The notes below the pieces were generated by a model, which saw only the letters and a program-made list of their open reading frames with translations, was not told the DNA's origin and searched no databases. DNA of 19,150 nucleotides from CAZQCI01 sp964592255 (GTDB lineage Bacteria > UBA10199 > SBBF01). Numbering within the stretch: position 1 is the stretch's first letter; each line of letters starts with the position of its first letter. Position numbers and translations under genes: made by a program. This document shows, piece by piece, positions 11,801 to 15,184 of this stretch. The stretch lies in contig CAZQCI010000033.1 of the NCBI GenBank assembly GCA_964592255.1, positions 1-19,150 of the forward strand. The letters are read 5' to 3'.

Positions 11801-14739
11801 TTGATTTTCTTTCCTTCACCATTGGTAAGTCTAGCGGCTTTGGCAATTTCATCCAAACGGCGCAGGGCTTCATAATAACCGTTACGATAGTAATGAACGG
11901 GAGCACCAAATTCGCTGTAGAAATCAACAATATCTTCAGGCTCCATACTCCGAAGAGCATCACGCACTTCAGGGTTAACAGGGGATTCCTCAAAAGTCAT
12001 TCCGGCACTTCCAATACCCACAGCATCCGCCGGCAAGGGAATGCCCGAAGACGTGGAAACACCTTCAGTAAACGCCTGGGCAGCATCATCGGCTGTTACA
12101 ATATTACCGGCCCAACCTAGGTAAGCAAAATAACGTCTCGCTTCCACGGCAATGCGCGGCCACATTTCCTCGATGGTTTCCGGGCCAAAGTGACCTCCTC
12201 CATTTTTGGATTCAACTTGCAATCCAATTTTACCTTTAAGTTCCGGATGGGCTTCAATCAGAGCCTTGGCCTGTAAATACTGGTCGTAAGAACCAATTTT
12301 GATGGAAATTTTCAAACCCGCTTTGAGAATTTTATCGACTTCCGGAAATTCGGGAACACCCGCGACTAAAGTGAGAAAACGGCAACCATGCCCCTTCTGG
12401 TACATCTCAATAACTTTATCGATCATCGCCATGCGCTGTAAATGGATCATCATGATGTTGACGGCAAAATCACTGCGATGGCCTGACATCTCTTCTTGAT
12501 CACGAGAGACTTCTTGAATTTCTTTCCCCAGATTTTCAGCCGTATCAACATCCCCGGCGCGCAGTTCCGCGAAGTAACCACGTACCGAGGCAGCGGCAAC
12601 AATTTTGGGAAGTGTTACGGGCGTCATCCCCAACAACATCACCGGCTTCATGCCACCAGACCATTCGGTAAAGGCCGATTTGATTTCCACATCACCGCCA
12701 ACGGTCTTCACAAGTCCAGGCTTCCCGGGGGAGGAAGATTTTTTCACACGACCCGGGTTAGTATTGGCAAAAGCACCTCTGCCCTCGGGCCCCGTCAAAT
12801 CGGTTGTGGTAATGGAGGAACCTTTTAAATTGGTATAAGTACCGACGGAGGAACCGCGGTCCGGACCAATATTAACCGCATTCATCGCCTGCCCCTTGTT
12901 GTCGTAGGCAGCACGCACGGGATTTCTAAAATCCATGGTGCCCGGCATCATGTCATGCAGGCAACGATCAACGGGATCGGCTTCTTGTGTGATGTCACTT
13001 CCATCTTCCGTGGAATAAATTGGAAAAGCGGCTTTACCGGTTGGATCGATGTTATATTCAGGAGGAAGAATGGCTCGGATCTGATTGAAGTAAGCATACG
13101 CATCTTGTTGCCCTTGCGTATGGTGAGCTGGTGCCGATAATTTTAAATAAGTGATTTCAGGAAGATCATGTTTCATTCCACGGGCATCTTTGCGAGCTTG
13201 TTTGATGGCGTCTACTTTGTCCGCACATAAGGCCAAGGCCCGGAAATTGGAGGACGTCATCGAATAAGTGAAGTCATCGATAATGATGGCCACTTCCACA
13301 GCATCCTTGCGTCCGGTTAAACCCAATTCTTGATTCACTTGCTTGGCAATGGCTTGGGCTTGGGAGATATGCAAATTTTGAATTTGAAGAGCGTTCAACG
13401 CGCCGGTGGTCAATTCACGCGCGCGTTGCACAGAAATACCAACAAGGTTCATCATCACAAGGCCCTGCTCAAAACTGATGACGCCGGCAATCGGGAGCAT
13501 GGCTCCTTCCCCTTGGGAAATACCCATACTGTCTGCAATATCTGTTTTGGGATCTAACCCTTGTAATTGTGCATAACGAAAATTAAGCCACGAACCGATG
13601 TAGTTAATGACAATGGAATATTCAAGCCGTGTGAGCTGACCACCCTGGAAGGCTTCAGGATTTCTTTCAGCGGTTTCCAATAATTTTTTTAAATCGATGG
13701 TCAATTGACCTACATTTCGCCCATTAAGGTCTTTAATACCTCGCAGTTTTGTGCTGAAGTCTTTTTCGTACTGAGCAATGGCGAGAATTTCTCCACGCAG
13801 TTGGGGCACATTATTCCAAAACCAGAGGATCGGTTGGAGAGGGTCATCCGTTCCATTACCGCTGGCGACCAAAGTAATTTGATTGGGGTTGCCGGCTTGA
13901 CCTTTGGCTTGTCCTCCCAAAACAGCCACTGCTGATTTTACAGGAGGACGGGAAAATAAAGTTCCTGCTTTTTCCAAATCGAAGCGGGCCCAATTGTAGG
14001 CTTTTAAAAGACGATCGTTGGATTGACGAGTTTTGGTCAAACCTTGGTTGATAAAATACTCAACACTGTTTCTTCCTTCATCCGCTAGCTTCTCCGCGGC
14101 TAACACCAATTCTTTGCGGGCTAATTGATAATCGGCTTCGCTCATCGGAATTTTTCCCGCAGGAATGACGGGAGATTGTCCTTTGATAATCACAACCCGA
14201 TCATTCAAGTCGGCCAATAATTCCAACGCTACCTGAACTTTGTTCACAGGTCCGGTGTCATCAGCAGGGCGAGAACCAGCATCGGCGCGAACCAAATCCA
14301 CAGCCGTAGTTAAAGCGCGAGCCGTACTAGCAGAGACATCCATACGGGTAGTCAAACCATAATTTCCCGTAAAAGTGACTACGGCCACCGGGCTAGGATC
14401 CCATTCCACAAACAAGGAAGGCTTGGTATCCGCTTTGGCATCTGCAACGGAAGTGGCCCGTGGCAGCCTTGAAGCCGGAACCTCCACTTGTTCTTGCATC
14501 CGAAGAGTATAACCCCAGTAAAGGGAGAGAAGAGCCGGAGATTGGTTAGCAAGAAGGTGTTGGCGGTACGATTCATTGGCGTTTGCAAATTGTGAAAGAT
14601 AAGAAGCGGCGAGAGCACTTCCACCATCAGCTTCCTCACGAAGACTAGTCAGGAGCTGATCCACTTCATCAAAATCCGTTTCTGTTAATGTTTGGGCACG
14701 AGTCAAATAACTATCTAATTGCGTCAAATCTAATGCCAT
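1747..14739 (-). CDS. fas: type I fatty acid synthase, single-chain fungal/actinobacterial FAS-I architecture, 4330 aa
   Basis: A giant multienzyme that should carry out the whole fatty-acid cycle in the cytoplasm: priming, malonyl loading, condensation, ketoreduction, dehydration and enoyl reduction. Domain order by residue is N-terminal extension (1-267), AT (268-645), FMN-type ER (695-940), helical structural region (940-1690), DH (1700-2008), MPT (2014-2415), Ala/Pro/Val linker (about 2450-2485), ACP (2490-2640), KR (2995-3245), KS (3362-3962) and C-terminal extension (3963-4330). This is the order of yeast FAS beta followed by alpha, fused into one chain as in mycobacteria, but larger than mycobacterial FAS-I (about 3070 residues). 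Landmark residues of each domain are present, so it looks catalytically intact. The ATG at 14739 is well supported by AGAGGAG six bases upstream. It lies 17 bp after acpS and is the last gene of the operon. The fungal C-terminal PPT domain is missing; its job is presumably done by the adjacent AcpS. The product (chain length, branching, ordinary or specialised lipid) cannot be deduced. Confidence 0.96.
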   Translation of the reverse strand: MALDLTQLDSYLTRAQTLTETDFDEVDQLLTSLREEADGGSALAASYLSQFANANESYRQHLLANQSPALLSLYWGYTLRMQEQVEVPASRLPRATSVADAKADTKPSLFVEWDPSPVAVVTFTGNYGLTTRMDVSASTARALTTAVDLVRADAGSRPADDTGPVNKVQVALELLADLNDRVVIIKGQSPVIPAGKIPMSEADYQLARKELVLAAEKLADEGRNSVEYFINQGLTKTRQSNDRLLKAYNWARFDLEKAGTLFSRPPVKSAVAVLGGQAKGQAGNPNQITLVASGNGTDDPLQPILWFWNNVPQLRGEILAIAQYEKDFSTKLRGIKDLNGRNVGQLTIDLKKLLETAERNPEAFQGGQLTRLEYSIVINYIGSWLNFRYAQLQGLDPKTDIADSMGISQGEGAMLPIAGVISFEQGLVMMNLVGISVQRARELTTGALNALQIQNLHISQAQAIAKQVNQELGLTGRKDAVEVAIIIDDFTYSMTSSNFRALALCADKVDAIKQARKDARGMKHDLPEITYLKLSAPAHHTQGQQDAYAYFNQIRAILPPEYNIDPTGKAAFPIYSTEDGSDITQEADPVDRCLHDMMPGTMDFRNPVRAAYDNKGQAMNAVNIGPDRGSSVGTYTNLKGSSITTTDLTGPEGRGAFANTNPGRVKKSSSPGKPGLVKTVGGDVEIKSAFTEWSGGMKPVMLLGMTPVTLPKIVAAASVRGYFAELRAGDVDTAENLGKEIQEVSRDQEEMSGHRSDFAVNIMMIHLQRMAMIDKVIEMYQKGHGCRFLTLVAGVPEFPEVDKILKAGLKISIKIGSYDQYLQAKALIEAHPELKGKIGLQVESKNGGGHFGPETIEEMWPRIAVEARRYFAYLGWAGNIVTADDAAQAFTEGVSTSSGIPLPADAVGIGSAGMTFEESPVNPEVRDALRSMEPEDIVDFYSEFGAPVHYYRNGYYEALRRLDEIAKAARLTNGEGKKINRPFTTAERNEVIAVLNQSGNPKAWFSTAVLETSLWDRVDGQSLWQTYGELVRRAQSKTFNARRAITTYDFQNLELRDFVFSVDDLLKAYLQSQGVDLSFTDGRRLFEAMPRQLWDTSRRDYISLEDVVKHYDRYQQLERLLSGDQQELRDQFIHDGEFNEAAFSATVDRYQKELGYLHKTVLGRIFPNGVTRATLNAMVSVQAALAQPLSGDLANAFKASLGGTLFKQVPKAVLIDNWLRTLSLSERKVILREALAGLPNSSYLGALDTRVRMLPVAEQTKIIERLMPKLNEAVSSGSLADALTLVPQVYYQYDTTYGEWYDMTRAQVLDRFKELHTNSDGTWIEPVFAQYDAALRSRFSSYSAKEMSRKPSLDDRDFIENRIWRFRDRIFPRQIHSLTSANIVRDFRTGFASFANVPGADPQWTALTPGLSITRVPGLMSTGDYMDAMYTGAREKMQASGMPVKPDLGTAAFTPVSQNPLVALDDIDGVTADKIENADQSFTYSIRTDDQLTLANAILKPIILSAGKGPIKAFLENAFLRQGDESVPNTRLPALLVSDPNTLWKVEVDTEGNITALRKYDLSLVSDPTDPNSLAKGLKIEITAKDNTVTVEVTSYKTGAPIQLKEEYRLEKVNDLESFVLVDADTIDDRHRTALASAFGVDKEEADLLNPDAMFTSQAEVTPDWIRQAVEASQDHNVFYVYGSRNGYLDHLEGKGRRSVAPIGTDFALGLPSAIQTLYPPALHVNPVNLFHLSRKTEYVDGKHPREGDILLFKRQVVGYTADPQNPSRRILTERAEIYRLSKGSEFVTYAIAQSPYGQLKEGTTIGDTLTFVNKEGVETTKSTVEYLDEIRTKTNAESIPGDGELVGIQTNSFVLRDPMREGEAQLADSRPEGLYKGAAVQAPTPKPALTVSWMAPDQDQLDEYAKTGDQNPIHTDVDVARFVGLPGTIVHGEFTGREVAKHVVTKLAGGDPTRVRAFQVTWTDPVPTASGKLTLKMQTVGLKGSASVNTGEVTDAHGRIVAQVYAEVWPETTAVLNPGQGILEPGAHTALIADERIRAIFDHIDAFCIANMGWSPRQILENPKLKVITLRYKDGTTHTYRHPEWIGKHTMFTQPLQAIIEKLKSLRDQARGLLSEGLQREKVAGSSVGEFTMDVISALTTFEVGVELTFQRGRYMADVVDPLRDPVTGVSPFSMYAVLGVPKSVVEEAMQRARLETVALAQARPELKGKHPEKGLPIGIANINTPEQFVITGYDAAVQLALKYINEYALRRAAMLGRTHEKVPYIKVDVDIPFHLWEILGDKVPDFRQFYYDHKDQFDIEVIRSYVGRHYPNLTGRAFSDSKDYIQSVYNQLKTQGLTDTDLHVLKDLLDNYDTMDADERLFKFFVEVRVFQFANTTQWATTIGNMHTDGVRRFVATANVVAGQVNSTLKRKVGADYQSPQNPDRDWVYDLTAEKDYKALTFEDAPEAVVEAAPVAAAVTAAVTAAPVMMAVPVAAAPTGPINDGPVPELKLGKVTDPFIPVLRMIVGSVAGEAGSFDFTKVNDESKIKAVRGGGSQEMLKLGKRLAQELKVPETDTRFADAQDRSFIDLAGYALAELGAYSGPGAYTKEIFGTIGFPVDFQLDDLMSYLSNEWRMPSSQVYGAIPYIVAAAKGWVPGVMKGSITNALEAIAFVDTAVKSFFALQQISMPSKKSEIAASKQAGGGGGIDLAEAMPQILDAVRLDQARTAFAAAFPGMDLDRVLAQSDAYEKGGYASYSAAVGVLAEKARQLDIIAGYIGAEAIKTMTTPAFKKEEARDYHTNFAAAQTVALIWAVKRGALTDLSEVSRRMMEIAERADDQTITIIDTALADPGNDFIKPFLTVFREKAAEFKERGRLYRPDHVITMPVTVWETDQYGPTGQPKMIDVPRVYPQGHPQAGEPLDTMDKFLDYLASRSQNQAPVTWGELPGNMQGYLIAQWEAAVERGENHDDLEKYQAKVIASLNADISEYAAHPDAYPASFIDAAKKVAHDGINRTGEVHLFTGATLGNINFSVVRNKLRAGAVAIIAVTDMQKHSKVWEKEWAPRLVGMENRVILVQMRAGNRQDANNLAKYIYEDLGYDLDAIHPFAAVMDLNTAVDRGADAQGNFGAQTQLVNTDAVLDLISAVNRQKETALSGKVTRVIVPCSDNDGGDYNTRDGRHEGGGIGGDGGYEPSKAMMKLLMSRAETEPWGNRFSVRGFRISYTRGTHVNRFQDPTAAGVEQEGVVTFATDDTAFFEDVIDSPEADALFQDGQGKYQPRLIGVPGGLTRVSLSDTIQVKRAELDEVAAAQKVAHDAAKVQSEASTKEARAQRAVDDILKISARANTGRHTFTRPAWATLTPDECAKLQARVRPEQRITTHPRNIVVLMTMDESASGGDLETRFALATRQLRDLSLDAYAQLGVQMGLVRGRGALWMDVKATEEAKAKDKGAAEVLVTSEEFVKKYGKYIDAHVLIRSPETSMTHQFDPEGTLMPFEIVFKDGGKFIVESSDIRYFCNPAKPTLPDGRPNLLPFYRGSDIGGGKFEIVRLPGAKGTVYRRVPIDTIHMGQHPTGYSSTHLGYKKDQFANTPGESYEWFLVASDFAAMRAGEADPGQWVHETDSDRWGWYCGSGIGPQDKVHEFFAAHMFTPHERSELTGLYEFAASTSGMEDVTIQNSLLAAATNQAMMHKWGITGPNIGINGACAGHGNSLAAAWMAITSGEVDYAVAGNVDNGANPWSAEGFRKASASRAGETAHGRLPEELANALSGEGAGFPISGGAVFQVLANLEVAMRSGKPFYSVLAYAGSAGNAHQAQPMPFPATLRALQRASEIRNRVFRMGPGGRRTINFHGTGTKQGDMGELLSYLAYLQWDGRIAGDPVLARAVKNLVGHLFQAAMGMDVNEVAMVGATGVLPGVNNLPNWHQGLVGNNFILASSDPYEFDPLNPEEWIHQQDVASYGFGQFNAAAKFLSPVEVMAALWDPVNNRPRISPQQYEVMWNAMNKTMDAADAQRDEVVHGTRELGATLRVPDADDMAFQITEAKKPGSRFLGPPPGAFSEDQATALPPLPLPASTAETINSQLNKSGIFTGRLAAPGVADAKQYELMEEIRATVSRGDSTNSKNRKLLIDPATQIAYFFTADSGMPEGSDPAQVTSYISRHAPLFTYQRQGDKEVVEFYFAGAPLLRLSLTEGNPTMQVEKIESSWTVPDRAPVAVAPRLNLHVWKASADSAQTSRTSEKEAPSLSADLRDALAQVVLNSEQIAQEFADAFANGAVAPELVSEIQAAIDGGSPQEARRLALQALGRTDEEGTAGEPAVAATQEGALVAGGVAAGAGLVTTTGVATVVGG
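2854..4656 (-). other. FAS ketosynthase (KS) domain
   Basis: Residues about 3362-3962. The catalytic Cys3687 is in INGACAGHGNS (fungal consensus GACATSVES). His3833 is in FHGTGTKQGD, matching FHGTSTKAND, and Lys3869 and His3874 are in KNLVGHLFQAA, matching QKFLTGHPKGAA. GFGQFNAAA matches the terminal SFGFGQKGG loop. The Cys-His-His set is complete, so condensation activity is expected. Confidence 0.93.
5005..5757 (-). other. FAS ketoreductase (KR) domain
   Basis: Residues about 2995-3245. A short-chain-dehydrogenase fold with nucleotide-binding turn TGATLGNI (Thr3005) and YDLDAIHPFAAV matching WDLDAIIPFAAI of yeast. The catalytic Tyr3174 and Lys3178 are in GGDGGYEPSK (yeast GGDGMYSESK), with the catalytic Ser in VPCS. 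Between that Ser and the GGDG motif there is an unusual hydrophilic Gly-rich insertion (around DYNTRDGRHEGGG). It reduces 3-ketoacyl-ACP with NADPH. Confidence 0.92.
6820..7272 (-). other. FAS acyl carrier protein (ACP) domain
   Basis: Residues about 2490-2640. The phosphopantetheine site is Ser2538 in VRGGGSQEMLKLGKRL, aligning with the LVGGKSTVQNEILGDL site of the yeast ACP. As in fungal FAS, the carrier is larger than the usual 80-residue ACP and continues into extra helices (SYLSNEWRMPSSQVYGAIPY, cf. the KYLQTRWGLPSGRQDGVLLV segment of yeast). Only one carrier domain is seen, unlike the tandem ACPs of PUFA synthases. Confidence 0.88.
7337..7372. repeat. 12-bp tandem repeat inside the FAS linker
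   Basis: Three direct copies of a 12-bp unit (GCCGCCGTTACA, GCCGCCGTTACA, GCCGCCGCTACA on the plus strand) encode the AAVT-type repeats of the Ala/Pro/Val-rich linker between MPT and ACP (residues about 2450-2485). In FAS-I this linker tethers the mobile ACP, so its length may vary between strains by slippage. Confidence 0.9.
7495..8700 (-). other. FAS malonyl/palmitoyl transferase (MPT) domain
   Basis: Residues about 2014-2415. The nucleophile is Ser2128 in AGSSVGEF, where yeast has AGHSLGEY; the conserved His is replaced by Ser2127. Arg2153 in FQRGRYM is the expected carboxylate-binding Arg. VDIPFHLW (His2276) supplies the catalytic His, and GRHYPNLTGRAF matches GKYIPNLTAKPF of yeast. It loads malonyl-CoA and, in the fungal enzymes, also releases the product as acyl-CoA; the same release is inferred here because no thioesterase domain is visible. 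Confidence 0.9.
8716..9642 (-). other. FAS dehydratase (DH) domain, MaoC/hot-dog type
   Basis: Residues about 1700-2008. An upstream hot-dog-like half (around PVNLFHLSRKTEYVDG) is followed by the catalytic MaoC hot-dog. Its hydratase motif is TGDQNPIHTD (Asp1910, His1915), and LPGTIVHGEFT (His1932) matches the LPGTIVHGMYT of yeast FAS almost exactly. It dehydrates 3-hydroxyacyl-ACP. Confidence 0.92.
11920..12657 (-). other. FAS enoyl reductase (ER) domain, FMN TIM-barrel type
   Basis: Residues about 695-940. KPVMLLGMTPVTLP (Met705 in GMTP) matches the PPLLVPGMTPCTV start of yeast ER, RFLTLVAGVPEFPEV matches QFLTIGAGVPSLEV, and NGGGHFGPET (His850) matches the GGRGGGHH flavin/active-site loop. 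GIPLPADAVGIGSAGM corresponds to the final barrel strand with the phosphate-binding loop. It reduces enoyl-ACP with FMN and NADPH, and is the domain that most clearly separates FAS-I of this kind from polyketide synthases. Confidence 0.9.
12805..13938 (-). other. FAS acyltransferase (AT) domain
   Basis: Residues about 268-645. The domain opens with AVAVLGGQAKG, matching the VAIFGGQG start of yeast FAS AT. The nucleophile is Ser408 in MGISQGEG; the family usually has GHSQG, so the His before Ser is Ile here. A PAHH segment (His539/His540) lies where the catalytic His is expected, followed by PIYSTEDGSDI (cf. yeast PVYDTFDGSDL) and NIGPDRGSSVG (cf. FGPGGASGLG). It would load the acetyl (or other) primer. 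Confidence 0.88.
14515..14739 (-). other. FAS N-terminal segment resembling the N terminus of the methyltransferase protein
   Basis: Residues 1-75 are helical. They resemble the first 75 residues of the protein encoded at 15185-17206: D-[LV]-T-x(4)-YL early, then a [TA]L-x-[ST]-E-(x)-DF-x-x-V pattern followed by x(3)-L-x-x-L, and further hydrophobic spacing ending in a Leu-rich helix. This is read by eye and is weaker than the C-terminal match. If real, it is a shared docking or assembly segment. Confidence 0.5.
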
Positions 14740-14753
14740 AATTGTCTCCTCTA
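14740..14753 (-). promoter_or_regulatory. ribosome binding site of the FAS gene
   Basis: The minus strand reads TAGAGGAGACAATT immediately before the ATG at 14739. AGAGGAG six bases upstream is a strong Shine-Dalgarno sequence. It fixes the FAS start and shows that the synthase is translated independently of acpS. Confidence 0.85.
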
Positions 14754-14756
14754 AAT

Positions 14757-15167
14757 TTATCTTTCAAAAATCACCATTGCGACAGCGTTATCGGCTTCGT
14801 GGGAAAGCGAAACCCAACATTTGATGTCGGGCACTTTTTGGTACCACTGCTCCAAGGCCCCATGCAGTTTTATCTCAGGGCGCCCCCTGCGACCTTGCAC
14901 TACTTCTATCTGACCAAAAAAAGGTCTGAAGTTATCAAAAGCTTTGTCAATTTCAGGATAATGTTGATCTAAAAAACCCAGGCATTTAACAAATGCCTCT
15001 TTGGCCGCCAAACGGGAAGCGAATCGACGATATTTCTCCAACCCACTTTCACAACACACACGCACTTCATCCGGAGTGAACGTGTTTTCAAAGTCGGTCG
15101 GCCGATTTTTCATATCCGCTTCCAAACGAGAAACACACACCACATCCACACCAAGACCCAAAATCAT
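14757..15167 (-). CDS. acpS: holo-[acyl-carrier-protein] synthase, 136 aa
   Basis: Transfers 4'-phosphopantetheine from CoA to the Ser of an ACP; the obvious partner is Ser2538 of the FAS encoded immediately downstream. Family signatures are GLGVDVVCVSR (Mg-binding Asp, then the Arg), FASRLAAKEAFVKCLG (AAKEA with the catalytic Glu), GRPEIKLHG, and VSLSHEADNAVAMVI at the C terminus. The length fits group I AcpS (120-140 residues). I chose the ATG at 15167 because AGGGGGG lies three bases before it and the family begins MIxGxGxD. An alternative GTG at 15185 overlaps the upstream gene's TAG by one base. Its stop is 17 bp from the FAS start, so the two are surely co-expressed. In mycobacteria acpS also neighbours fas, but lies after it; in fungi the activity is fused to FAS alpha. 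Confidence 0.95.
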   Translation of the reverse strand: MILGLGVDVVCVSRLEADMKNRPTDFENTFTPDEVRVCCESGLEKYRRFASRLAAKEAFVKCLGFLDQHYPEIDKAFDNFRPFFGQIEVVQGRRGRPEIKLHGALEQWYQKVPDIKCWVSLSHEADNAVAMVIFER

Positions 15168-15178
15168 AATCCCCCCTA
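15168..15178 (-). promoter_or_regulatory. ribosome binding site deciding the acpS start
   Basis: The minus strand reads TTAGGGGGGATT next to the ATG at 15167. The G-rich Shine-Dalgarno is close to this ATG and lies inside the frame if the GTG at 15185 were used, which favours the ATG. Confidence 0.65.
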
Positions 15179-15184
15179 AACCCA

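Noticed and set aside
1747..14739. Polyketide synthase or PUFA synthase interpretation
   Set aside because: Domain order, the FMN-type ER, the double hot-dog DH and the single large fungal-type ACP fit FAS-I; PUFA synthases have tandem ACPs and different order, and modular PKS begin with KS.
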